Assembly: GCA_015272515.1 (NCBI GenBank) | Contig: JACYLN010000123.1 | Coordinates: 1-64,000, forward strand | Reading direction: 5' to 3' | Source: Leptolyngbyaceae cyanobacterium C42_A2020_001 | GTDB taxonomy: Bacteria; Cyanobacteriota; Cyanobacteriia; Leptolyngbyales; Leptolyngbyaceae | Length of the DNA stretch: 64,000 nucleotides | In this document: positions 18,670 through 28,100 of the stretch, in pieces | Layout: each line of letters begins with the position of its first letter | Numbering within the stretch: position 1 is the stretch's first letter | Notes under the pieces: generated by a model | What the model saw: only the letters and a program-made list of their open reading frames with translations | What the model was told of the DNA's origin: nothing | The model's database searches: none | Made by a program: the position numbers and the translations under genes

Positions 18670-19614
18670 CTACTTAGCGACTTGAATTCCGCAGGGTCTA
18701 AATTCAGCAACCCAGAGGTCTAAGTCGGGGTCGGTGGTCTTGCTGGCAACAGCCTGCTTCATCTGGTTCGCCTGCTCCCGAGAATTGAGAAGAGCAAACA
18801 CGGTGGGTCCTGACCCTGACATCATGGCTCCTAATGGCTGAAACTGCTGAAACGTATCTCGCAAGGCAGCGACATTGGGATGCGCTGGCAGTACTACTTT
18901 TTCCAGATCGTTGTAGAGCAAACGCCCAATTTCAACCGAATCACGATGGGCGATCGCGGCAATCATCGGTCCAGAGTGAACCTGCTGGAGCCGTTGCTGT
19001 AGGTCGTGAGGTTCCTTTAAATAGGACTCACCGAATTTTTGGCGATAGGTTTTGTATGCCCAAGGGGTTGAAACTGATAGGCTGCGGTATTTTGCCAGCA
19101 CAACATAAATATTCTCCAGATCTGGCAAGGCAGCTAATTCTTCACCCCGTCCTGTTGCCAGAGCCGTTCCACCCATTACACAAAAGGGAATATCCGATCC
19201 TAACGTTGCGCCTAGCTCTTGAATTTCGGATTGGGTCAGTCCCAATTCCCACAACAAATCCAGCCCCACCAACACAGCCGCCGCATTCGTAGACCCGCCC
19301 GCCAAGCCTGCCCCAATGGGAATGTGCTTATGAATAGTGATGTCAACGCCGCCATAGCGAGCAAAGGCTGCCGGAAATTGTTGCCGCATCAGCTCGGCTG
19401 CTCGATATGCCAGATTGCTGGGATCATTGGGCACTTGTGGATGGTCACAAAACACGCGATTGTCATTGGTGCCATTGGCGCGGATATCTACCTGATCTGC
19501 CAGATCAATGCTCTGCATCACCATCACGAGTTCGTGAAAGCCATCGGGGCGATCGCCTAAAATTTCCAGGTACAAATTAATTTTGGCCGGAGCAATTAAG
19601 GAATAGGAGCGCAT
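18670..19614 (-). CDS. ispE: 4-diphosphocytidyl-2-C-methyl-D-erythritol kinase
   Basis: IspE phosphorylates CDP-methylerythritol in the MEP isoprenoid pathway, which feeds carotenoid, chlorophyll phytol and quinone synthesis. The 314-residue GHMP-kinase product has PAKINLYLEI at residues 9-18, the ATP loop PIGAGLAGGSTNAAAVL and the C-terminal MMSGSGPTVFAL motif. ATG 19614 (MRSYSLIAPAKIN) is the conserved start. An upstream GTG at 19671 overlaps the rsmA stop and is less likely. It lies behind rsmA and ahead of the DUF3082 gene. Confidence 0.95.
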   Translation of the reverse strand: MRSYSLIAPAKINLYLEILGDRPDGFHELVMVMQSIDLADQVDIRANGTNDNRVFCDHPQVPNDPSNLAYRAAELMRQQFPAAFARYGGVDITIHKHIPIGAGLAGGSTNAAAVLVGLDLLWELGLTQSEIQELGATLGSDIPFCVMGGTALATGRGEELAALPDLENIYVVLAKYRSLSVSTPWAYKTYRQKFGESYLKEPHDLQQRLQQVHSGPMIAAIAHRDSVEIGRLLYNDLEKVVLPAHPNVAALRDTFQQFQPLGAMMSGSGPTVFALLNSREQANQMKQAVASKTTDPDLDLWVAEFRPCGIQVAK

Positions 19615-19667
19615 GAGTCCCAAAGCGGTAAGGCACAAGCCTGAATTATATAGTTCTTTCCCTGCCT

Positions 19668-20531
19668 TCACACCTGATTACTGAGAGCAACCCACTGTTC
19701 CACACTCAGATCTTCAGCCCTAACTTGAGAATTAACTCCCATTGTTTCTAATAGTTCGCTCAAAGCTTCTCGACTGATCACTCCCTGCAAGTTATTTCGC
19801 AACATTTTGCGCTTACTGCTAAATCCTAACTTCAGCAATGTTTCCAGTTTTTTAGGATCATTGGCAGGAGCGGTCATAGGTCTTGGGCGCAAACGAATCA
19901 CGGCTGAATCAACTTTGGGTGGCGGTTGAAATGCTTTTGCCGGCACATCACAAATGAAGTCGCACGCCGCTAAATACTGGACTCGCACAGAGAGTGCTCC
20001 AAAATGGCTAGAACCCGCATTAGCTCGGAGCCTGAGCGCTATTTCTCGCTGCACTAGAAGCACAATTGACTCGAAAGGATGGGGGTTGGGTTGGGCGATC
20101 GTTCCCAACAGTTTTTCGAGAATTGGACCAGTAATGTTGTAAGGAATATTGGCAACTACTTTATTGGGATTTTGAAAGTTAGGAAGTGGCGCAAGCAGTG
20201 GCTCTAGATCAAGTGATAAAAAATCGCCTTGCAGCAACAAAAAGTTATCAATTTTGCCAAACTTTTTAACCAAAAACTCACATAAATCCCGATCAATTTC
20301 AACGGCAACTACGGCATCGGCATGGTCTAGCAGGGGGCGAGTTAAAACACCTTTTCCAGGACCAATTTCTAACACGCGATCGCCCCGCACCAAGCCTTGA
20401 GCATCCCCTTTTTTCAAATCTGCGGCTGCCACAATCCGGCTCAACGCTTTCTCACTACGTAGCCAGTGTTGCCCAAATTGCTTGCGTGGTTTTAGCACAG
20501 CCTTACTCCGGTAACCCAACGAGTTTGCCAT
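19668..20531 (-). CDS. rsmA: 16S rRNA dimethyladenosine transferase
   Basis: RsmA (KsgA) dimethylates two adjacent adenosines in the 3' hairpin of 16S rRNA late in small-subunit assembly. The 287-residue product has RKQFGQHWL, the SAM-binding [16 protein letters not shown] and the catalytic [11 protein letters not shown] motif, and a C-terminal helical domain containing [14 protein letters not shown]. Start ATG 20531 lies within the purM coding region, so the two genes overlap by 29 bases in different frames. An upstream TTG at 20540 is possible. Confidence 0.94.
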   Translation of the reverse strand: MANSLGYRSKAVLKPRKQFGQHWLRSEKALSRIVAAADLKKGDAQGLVRGDRVLEIGPGKGVLTRPLLDHADAVVAVEIDRDLCEFLVKKFGKIDNFLLLQGDFLSLDLEPLLAPLPNFQNPNKVVANIPYNITGPILEKLLGTIAQPNPHPFESIVLLVQREIALRLRANAGSSHFGALSVRVQYLAACDFICDVPAKAFQPPPKVDSAVIRLRPRPMTAPANDPKKLETLLKLGFSSKRKMLRNNLQGVISREALSELLETMGVNSQVRAEDLSVEQWVALSNQV

Positions 20532-21531
20532 CTCCAGCAATCACGTCACCGATCGCGAATGCTGCAACATCTTGAGATTCAAACCAGGCAATCGTGGAAT
20601 CAGCCTGACTTGGTGGCACCAACACCACAAACCCAACCCCCATGTTGAACGTATTGAACATTCCTGCCGGACTGACACTCCCTTCTGCGGCGAGCCACCG
20701 AAACACGGATGGAACCATCCAACTAGTAGGATCAACCCGCACCGATTGTCCTGTTCCCAAACATCGAGGCAGATTTTCCGGCAGTCCCCCTCCTGTAATG
20801 TGCGCCATGCCATGAATTTCCAACCCCGCTTTACGGGCATCGAGAATTGGTTTTACGTAAATCTGGGTGGGGGTCAGTAGTATCTCTCCTAAGGATTGCG
20901 GGGCAAAGGGTTCGGGACAATCATCCCAGGCGAACCCACGATCGCTGACAATTTTTCGCACCAGGCTAAACCCATTACTGTGCACTCCGCTACTGGGAAG
21001 CGCGATCGCCACATCCCCAATCTGCACCTGAGACCCATCTAAAAGTTGACTCTTTTCCACAATCCCCACACAAAAACCTGCCAGGTCATACTCACCCGAC
21101 TGATAAAAACCAGGCATTTCAGCCGTTTCACCTCCCAGCAAAGCGCACCCTGCCATCCGGCATCCGGCCGCAATTCCTGAAACCACATCTGCCAGTTGCG
21201 CCTCGTCCAGGTATCCAGTCGCCAAATAATCCAAGAAAAATAGCGGTTCTGCCCCAGAAGTCAGCACATCGTTAACACACATTGCCACCAGATCAATCCC
21301 CACAGTTTCGTGACGTTTGAGGCTATGAGCCAGTTTGAGCTTCGTGCCTACGCCATCAGTTCCCGACACCAACACAGGCTCTTGGTATCCAGCAGGCAAT
21401 TGAAACAAACCACTAAAGCCACCCAATCTCCCCAAAACTTCTGGACGCGTTGTGCTGCCCACCATTGAGCGAATGCGCTCCACAAAGGCACGCCCCGCTT
21501 CTACATCAACTCCTGCATCTCGATATTCCAT
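20503..21531 (-). CDS. purM: phosphoribosylformylglycinamidine cyclo-ligase
   Basis: PurM (AIR synthetase) closes the imidazole ring in purine synthesis using ATP. The 342-residue product has the family N-terminus ([18 protein letters not shown]), [13 protein letters not shown] for substrate binding, the [12 protein letters not shown] motif and the C-terminal [14 protein letters not shown]. It is full length and starts the minus-strand run purM-rsmA-ispE-DUF3082. Its last 29 bases overlap the start of rsmA. Confidence 0.95.
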   Translation of the reverse strand: MEYRDAGVDVEAGRAFVERIRSMVGSTTRPEVLGRLGGFSGLFQLPAGYQEPVLVSGTDGVGTKLKLAHSLKRHETVGIDLVAMCVNDVLTSGAEPLFFLDYLATGYLDEAQLADVVSGIAAGCRMAGCALLGGETAEMPGFYQSGEYDLAGFCVGIVEKSQLLDGSQVQIGDVAIALPSSGVHSNGFSLVRKIVSDRGFAWDDCPEPFAPQSLGEILLTPTQIYVKPILDARKAGLEIHGMAHITGGGLPENLPRCLGTGQSVRVDPTSWMVPSVFRWLAAEGSVSPAGMFNTFNMGVGFVVLVPPSQADSTIAWFESQDVAAFAIGDVIAGDGKLVGLPE

Positions 21532-21917
21532 GCCAAAACTACTGCCACCGTCATGTTGCCGGATGTCATTGTACTCTTTTCGCTTTGATACACCGGAAGA
21601 CTGCGAGTTATGTTAAGTTATGTAACAAGTTATATAAAGTTTTATTAAGAGGCCGGACAAAAAATTCGAGAAATAAAAATCTGGGATTTTGCCCCAATCG
21701 ATGTTTCAGTTTTTTCCAATTTTGTAAAGTCCCAGTAAACCTTCTTCGCGATTCAGCGTAACCCTGATCCCCAGCGCAAAAACTTCGTGATAGTCTGTTG
21801 CAGTTCGATTTTTAGGAGTGAACACGGAACGAGTACGGGTTACACAACGAGTGATTGACGAATTTATTGACTTTGCAATCCTCGAACCCCAATTGAAGTG
21901 CTTCTCATCTATCGCTT
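21532..21917. other. 386-base divergent intergenic region
   Basis: This is the spacer between the purM and RlpA-like genes, which point away from each other, so it must hold both promoters. An AT-rich stretch at about 21605-21645 contains repeats of the type TTATG/TTATA (GTTATGTTAAGTTATGTAAC). No ORF, RNA gene or convincing riboswitch is visible. Confidence 0.7.
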
Positions 21918-23153
21918 ATGAATCACAAACTTCTCAGCAGTCTGACTGCGTCTCTGTTGATTGCAACTCTGGGTGTACCGCTATCAAGTAACGCCATCCC
22001 TCCTGAACAAACTAGTCAGGATTCTGAGCCAACGACCAACCGCGCAAGCTCTGAACCAGATGCAAGCGCTGAAGCAGGCTCAAGCGACGCTATAGCACAA
22101 ACAGGCTCCTCAGGGAGTACCGTTGCAAAACTCGGCAAACAGTCGAATGAGGTTGTGAAAGTTGGTGACCAACAATCTCAAACAGCACCCCAAGCTTCTA
22201 CCACTATTGTTGCGAAGGTGCAGCCTCACACAGTCTCTGGGCGCGAAGCGGCAACGCTTTATGTCCGTAACATCCCAATCTTAACCTTCCTGGGGTCGAA
22301 CAGGGCTACACCCGACGGGGTGAAGTTGGGAACTCAAATCCAATCTACATCAGAAGAAACTTCATCGACTAAGGCAAAATCGCTCGATAAAGTAAGCTCT
22401 TCTGGAGGATCGCTTACATCTGTTCTCAGGTCATCTTTTACGCTCTCTGAGCCATCTTTAGACTCCTTCAAACTTGAAGCTTTAGATGACGCTTCTGCAA
22501 AAGCAAATCCCGTTTGGCGAGCTACCGTCATCGCAGCACGCATTAACCAACTCCATCGCGATGGCATCGGTGCCGAAAGTATTACTGTTGGCTGGGATAA
22601 CCAGCAAAAAGAAGCAACCTCCGGCGATCGCTTCGTGATCAAGACCAACCGAGTGGCGATCGCGCTAATTGATTCAAACACCATCCTTCCTGACACCACG
22701 CGCAATCCCGAACAGGATGCGCTTCAGGCAACCAATCGTCTGAGACGAGTGTTGGGCAACGCCGCTCCCCTGCGGGAAATTGACGGTCAGCCCGGCGCTA
22801 GAGGAGGTCAAGAATTTTCGATGGGACCAATCCGAATGCGCTTAACCGGGTTTGCCTCCTGGTATGGTCCAGGGTTCCACGGCAACCAAAGCGCTAGCGG
22901 AGAACGGTTTAACCAACACGCCATGACAGCCGCCCATCGCACCTTGCCCTTTGGTACGCGGGTGCTTGTCACTAACCTGGACAATGGGCAATCGGTAGTT
23001 GTACGAATTAACGACCGAGGACCGTTTCATGGCAATCGCGTCATTGATCTGTCCACCGCAGCGGCTCGTGTTTTAGGTCTCATTCAGTCTGGAGTTGCCC
23101 CAGTCCGTCTGGATGTGATTGATTCCCGTAGCGCTTCGGCCGCTGGTAATTAG
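21918..23153 (+). CDS. RlpA-like double-psi beta-barrel protein
   Basis: A 411-residue exported protein with a signal peptide (about residues 1-27), a long Ser/Thr/Ala/Glu-rich linker, and a C-terminal DPBB domain at about residues 313-403 containing SWYGPGFHGNQSASGERFN, MTAAHRTLPFGTRVLVTN and RINDRGPFHGNRVIDLS. This matches the RlpA domain, which in Pseudomonas is a lytic transglycosylase at septa and in other bacteria a peptidoglycan-binding protein. The conserved Asp and His of the DPBB (RINDRGPFH, AHRTLP) are present. No SPOR domain follows, unlike E. coli RlpA. Confidence 0.88.
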   Translation: MNHKLLSSLTASLLIATLGVPLSSNAIPPEQTSQDSEPTTNRASSEPDASAEAGSSDAIAQTGSSGSTVAKLGKQSNEVVKVGDQQSQTAPQASTTIVAKVQPHTVSGREAATLYVRNIPILTFLGSNRATPDGVKLGTQIQSTSEETSSTKAKSLDKVSSSGGSLTSVLRSSFTLSEPSLDSFKLEALDDASAKANPVWRATVIAARINQLHRDGIGAESITVGWDNQQKEATSGDRFVIKTNRVAIALIDSNTILPDTTRNPEQDALQATNRLRRVLGNAAPLREIDGQPGARGGQEFSMGPIRMRLTGFASWYGPGFHGNQSASGERFNQHAMTAAHRTLPFGTRVLVTNLDNGQSVVVRINDRGPFHGNRVIDLSTAAARVLGLIQSGVAPVRLDVIDSRSASAAGN

Positions 23154-23235
23154 TGATTTTTGAGGCTTGTTCAGTCACCGTGCTAGAGGATTGAAAAATC
23201 TTGGCTGGGCTAGTCTCATTCCGTCTCCGCTGCTG

Positions 23236-24477
23236 TCAAAGCAGTTCTCCGCGCAGTCCATCTAACATCTCGTTCTGTTCCACTCCTTTGCTTTGAATCA
23301 ATACGCCAAAGTTCCCAAGCCCCGTGGGATCGATTAGCGTTTGTAAAGCATCTCGACGGCGGAGAACTGTTTGAATCGTATTTGCGTCAGTGGCAGTTGA
23401 TTGGCTGAGGGTAGCAAGGCGATCGCCCAAGCCAAGTGCCATCAAAAAAAGCCCCTGTTTTGTAAACCCTACTGGGTTTAGCCCCCATTGTTCGCCGTAC
23501 TTTGTCAAAGCGGTGAAATCGATATGAGCCGTGATGTCTTGCTGTCCAATATGCAGATACGGGTTGGAATGATAGCTATGACGGTAGTAACACTGTAAAG
23601 TTCCCTGGCTGCGAACGGGATGGTAGTAGCGATCGCTAGGGTAACCGTAGTCAATCGTCAACACATATCCTTGTCGTAGTCGTTTTGCAACGTTGGCAAT
23701 CCAATCTAGAGCTGCTAAGTTCACCTCTGTTCGGTATCCATCGGGGTAACGAGGTGCAGTTAAATCAATGCCAACTAAGTCAAAATAGCTTGCTAAGTCA
23801 GGCGTAGAAAGCTCGTCAATCACTTCAACAAAATTGAGTGAGGGGCGATCTCCTTCTGCCAAAGCCACATAAATTTCCTGCAATTTTCCGTCCTGCCAAA
23901 TTACCTGATGCACTGGTAGGGCATCTACTAATTCATTAGAAAAGAAGCACCCCGTGACCGATTCGGGTGGTAAGCCTTCTAGGGTGCGCCAGGAAAGAGA
24001 AAGTCCAGCCTCGGCAAAGGGTTGCAAACGCTGCTGCTGTTCATCAATCAGCGCCTGTGCCCGTTCAATAATGATGTAATCTAAACAGGCAAACAAGTCA
24101 GAATATTGATGTTGCAAATAACGCAGGATATCGCCTGCTAATAACCCTTGCCCTGCACCCATTTCAACCAGCGTGAAGCGATCTGGTTGGTGGAGTAGGT
24201 ACCACATTTGGACAAACTGTTTTGCCAGGAGTTCACCAAAATCTGCGCCTAGATGGGGTGAGGTAAAAAAATCTCCAGTTGCGCCAATTTTGCTTGGGCC
24301 TGAGGCGTAATATCCATGCTGAGGATGGTACAGCACCCATTCCATAAAGTCTGCAAACGTAATCCGAGAATGAAGGCTCCCGGTAATCTGACAGGTAATA
24401 AAGTTACCGAGAGCCTTGTGATTGCCCTTGTTGTCCAATTCCACTGGTTCAATTCCTGGGTCGAGGTTGACCACCAC
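23236..24477 (-). CDS. MidA/NDUFAF7-like SAM-dependent methyltransferase
   Basis: A 413-residue class I methyltransferase. Key segments are ITFADFMEWVLYHPQHGYYA near residue 38, TGDFFTSPHLGADFGELLAK, the SAM motif VEMGAGQGLLAGDIL near residue 104 and FFSNELVDALPVHQV. These match the NDUFAF7/MidA family; in mitochondria NDUFAF7 symmetrically dimethylates an arginine of complex I. In cyanobacteria the target could be an NDH-1 subunit, which is inference. The start is GTG 24477 (or GTG 24474). Confidence 0.88.
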   Translation of the reverse strand: MVVNLDPGIEPVELDNKGNHKALGNFITCQITGSLHSRITFADFMEWVLYHPQHGYYASGPSKIGATGDFFTSPHLGADFGELLAKQFVQMWYLLHQPDRFTLVEMGAGQGLLAGDILRYLQHQYSDLFACLDYIIIERAQALIDEQQQRLQPFAEAGLSLSWRTLEGLPPESVTGCFFSNELVDALPVHQVIWQDGKLQEIYVALAEGDRPSLNFVEVIDELSTPDLASYFDLVGIDLTAPRYPDGYRTEVNLAALDWIANVAKRLRQGYVLTIDYGYPSDRYYHPVRSQGTLQCYYRHSYHSNPYLHIGQQDITAHIDFTALTKYGEQWGLNPVGFTKQGLFLMALGLGDRLATLSQSTATDANTIQTVLRRRDALQTLIDPTGLGNFGVLIQSKGVEQNEMLDGLRGELL

Positions 24478-24643
24478 CGATAGCGGCTTTTATTGTGACA
24501 CAGCTTGAGGATTCGACTAAACAGCAATGCGATTGTATTCAGACATGGTCGCTGCGGGTGCACTTCCCAGCGATCGCTATTCAATTGTTTCAACACCACA
24601 CTCCGCACTTAAAACCCACACTTAAACAAATTTTCCATTGACA

Positions 24644-24841
24644 CTACTCACCAACACTGGCATATTCTCCATTGCCTACATCAAACAACAGCGCAAAGTG
24701 GGATTGAGGTTGCATCTGCTTCAGTGCCTTTAGATAGGCTTCTGCTTCATTACGACGGCGAAAGCGGCTCACGGTTAGTTGCTTCAAGTTCGGTAACAGT
24801 TTGTTCACAACCCAGGGATTCAATCGTTGTTGGTAACTCAT
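24644..24841 (-). CDS. small conserved hypothetical protein
   Basis: A 65-residue basic protein: LNPWVVNKLLPNLKQLTVSRFRRRNEAEAYLKALKQ, then FALLFDVGNGEYA. It looks like a short uncharacterised cyanobacterial family with an alpha/beta fold. The start ATG at 24841 fits the composition. No catalytic residues are evident. It lies 166 bases upstream of the MidA-like gene on the same strand and is divergent from the STAND-WD40 gene. Confidence 0.65.
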   Translation of the reverse strand: MSYQQRLNPWVVNKLLPNLKQLTVSRFRRRNEAEAYLKALKQMQPQSHFALLFDVGNGEYASVGE

Positions 24842-25185
24842 ACTTCACGTCTCACTTTTTTGGCTAATGTTTGAATGAACTGAAAGAACACCTGGTTTAA
24901 CTGACGCAACACAGCTAAGACCCTGTAACCGCTACATCTAGTGTTCCTTGAAATCTGACACTACTATAGATAGTGTTTTAAGCTTGAAACCGCAAGCGTT
25001 TTTACAATTCCACACAATTCATGGGGTTCGTTTTTAGAGGATTGTGCTAGCTCCTGCGTCTATTGCCCACAGGCTCAAGTGTCTACCCCCATCGGGTGGT
25101 ATTTTTAAACCTTTTCGGGAACATTTCTGCGCTCCTGTGAAGCAACCACCATTGAATGTTCCTGTTGGGTTTAGGGTGTTAAGCC
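24842..25185. other. 344-base divergent intergenic region
   Basis: This region separates the small minus-strand gene from the large STAND-WD40 gene. It is AT-rich in the middle and contains a spaced group of TAGTGT/ACACTA half-sites (listed separately). No ORF or RNA gene is supported. Confidence 0.65.
24939..24976. promoter_or_regulatory. candidate operator: three TAGTGT/ACACTA half-sites
   Basis: TAGTGT occurs at 24939-24944 and 24971-24976, and its reverse complement ACACTA at 24958-24963. The last two form a six-base-pair inverted repeat around CTATAGA. Such spaced half-sites suit a dimeric repressor or activator. No known regulator matches and chance cannot be excluded in AT-rich DNA. 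Confidence 0.3.
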
Positions 25186-28100
25186 ATGACGATTGAAGAA
25201 GCTTTGTCCGTTCTGGATGGCGTTCTCGGTCAAATCACGCTCAACGATACACAAGAGTTAGTATTTCGGCACGCCTGGGAGGATTGGACATACGAACAAA
25301 TTGCCGAGCAGTTTGGTTACACAACTGACTATGTAAAGAATGTCGGTTCCCAGTTGTGGGATTCCTTATCGCATCGACTGGGGGTGCGAGTCACAAAAAG
25401 AAATGTTCAATCGGTTGTGCGGCGATGGGCACGGCAACAGTGCAGCAGTGTTACCCCTACATCTCAAACGGTTAAGTCTCGCGATACGCGCCAAGATTTA
25501 GGCGAAGCTCCGGACGTTTCCAGCTTTGCGGGACGTGTTGAAGAACTAGAAACCGTGAAACAGTGGGTGACTGGCGATCGCAGCGCCCCTACTCCCACAA
25601 CGCCGTGTCGCTTAATTGCCCTGTTGGGAATGGGTGGTATGGGAAAAACGTCCCTGGCAGTGATGCTGGCACGCCAGGTTGAATCACAGTTTGATGCCAT
25701 TGTGTGGAGATCGCTACGAAACGCTCCTCCGGTTGAAGAGTTACTCGGCAGTTTGATTCAGTTTTTGTCCAATGGTGCAGAGACGGAGTCAACTCTGCCA
25801 GGCGATCGCCATAGCCGCATGACTCGCTTAATTGAGCATCTCCGGTCTCAGCGCTGCCTGATCATTCTTGACAATGCCGAGTCTGTTTTACCATGCCATG
25901 AACCTGCAAAGGAACTCTCCGACACCGGCTACAGCGAATTACTCGATCTCCTGAGTGACCTGCCCCATGAAGGTTGCGTTGTGCTCACCAGTCGGGAAAA
26001 ACCTGACGCGATCGCCTGGAAAGAAGGCGTAACTCTTCCTGTGCGATCGCTGCAACTGAGTGGACTCAACAACCAGGAAGCCCAAGCCATTTTTGCGTCA
26101 AAAGGGCACTTTGTTGCCTCAGAAGCAGAATGGCAAACCTTAATTCAGCACTATGCCGGAAATCCCCTTGCACTCAAAATGGTTGCTGCTGCGATTCAAG
26201 AAATTTTCAACAGCAACATCTCCGAATTTCTAAGAGTCCTTGGCACCCTCGTCTTCGATGACATTCGTGACCTGCTCGATCGCCAGTTCAACCGCCTCTC
26301 CTTCATGGAAAAAGAGGTGATGTTTTGGATTGCCGTCAACCGCGAAGTCATTTCCTTTACTGAGTTGCGGGATGATATCCTGTGCCCCATCTCTCGCCAA
26401 AAGCTTCCTGGAATTCTGCGCTCCTTAAAACATCGTTTTCTCATTGAGGCAACCCCAGACGGTTTCACCCAACAGCCTGTTGTCATGGAATACGTCACCA
26501 ACCGCTTCATTGAACAGATCAGCCGAGAAATCCTCGCACCATCCCCCTCACCTTCTTCACCCGTCCCCCTGCTCCAAACCCACGCCCTATTGAAAGCAAC
26601 CACAAAAGACTACATCCGCGATAGCCAGACGCGCCTGATTCTGGCTCCCATCACCGATCGCTTACTCGCACTGTTGCGATCGCCACTCGCGGTCGAGCAG
26701 CGCTGCCGCAATTGTCTGGCAGAACTGCAACAGACTTCCCCCCCCTTACCTGGCTATGCGGCAGGCAACTTGATCAATTTGCTCCATCATTTCCAAACAG
26801 ATTTGGCCCAACTGAACCTGTCTAAACTCACGATTCGGCAAGCCCAGTTTCAGAAGACTGATTTACATTACGTTAATCTGGAGAACACCGAGATTGTGCG
26901 CTCCGTCTTTCTGGAATCATTAGGAGCAGTGTGGTCTGTAGCATTCAGTCCGGATGGAACGCTCTTGGCAGCCGGAGACTCCGCTGGGGATATCCACTTC
27001 TGGCGTGTTGCTGACCATCAAAAAGTCATCACCTGTAAAGGACATACCAATTGGGTTTGCGCGATCGCCTTCAGTCCCGATGGCAAAACCCTCGCCAGTG
27101 GCAGCGTGGGCAATGTTGTGAAATTGTGGGATGTTGCAACCGGGCAATGCCGCAAAACCCTGCGAGGACACGCCGAATGGGTAATTGCGGTCGCCTTCAG
27201 CCCGGATGGTAGGTTACTCGCTACCAGCGGCGCAGACCGCATGATTAAACTTTGGAATCCGGTTACGGGAGCCTGTGTGCAAACGATTGAAGCTCATGTT
27301 GACTGGGTTTGCGCGATCTCCTTCAGTCCAGATAGCAGCCTCCTTGTCAGCGGCAGTGATGATGCCACTCTCAAACTTTGGGCTGTACAAACGGCAACCT
27401 GCCTGCAAACCTTCACCGGACATAGCAGCCATGTGCGGGCAGTCATGTTTAGTCCAGATGGTGAGCGGCTAGCAAGTGGTAGTAGCGATGGCACCGTGAA
27501 ACTGTGGAATGTCTCATCCGGCAAATGCCTCCACACATTGACAGGGCACACCAGACCCGTTCGCTCAGTTGCCTATGCACCTGCCCCAAACGGCGATCGC
27601 GCGCACAGCGAGTTAGTTAGCAGCAGTGAAGATGGTTCCCTCAGGCGTTGGGAAGATCAGACAGGGCACTGTCTCGCCGTATTGCATGGGCACAGCGGGC
27701 ACATTCGTTCTGTGGCAATTCATCCCAAAGGACAGCTAGCTGCCAGTGGTAGCGCCGACCAAACGGTGAAATTATGGAACCTGCAAACGGGGCACTGTTT
27801 GAGAACCCTGCGAGGCTATACCAATTTTGTGTTAGCAGTGGCTTGCGCTCCGATTCCCGATGATCCCCAACAACCTCAACTCATCGCCAGCGGACACAGC
27901 GATCGCGCCGTTCGAGTCTGGAATTTGCAAACGGGCGAGTGTTTACAGACGCTCAAAGGGCACACCAACGAAGTGTGGGGAGTCGCATTTAGCCCAGATG
28001 GTCAACGCCTTGCCAGCAGCAGCACCGATCAAACCATTCGCCTGTGGGACGTGAAAACCGGAGAGTGCCTCAACCTGCTTAGAGGTCATACCGATTGGAT

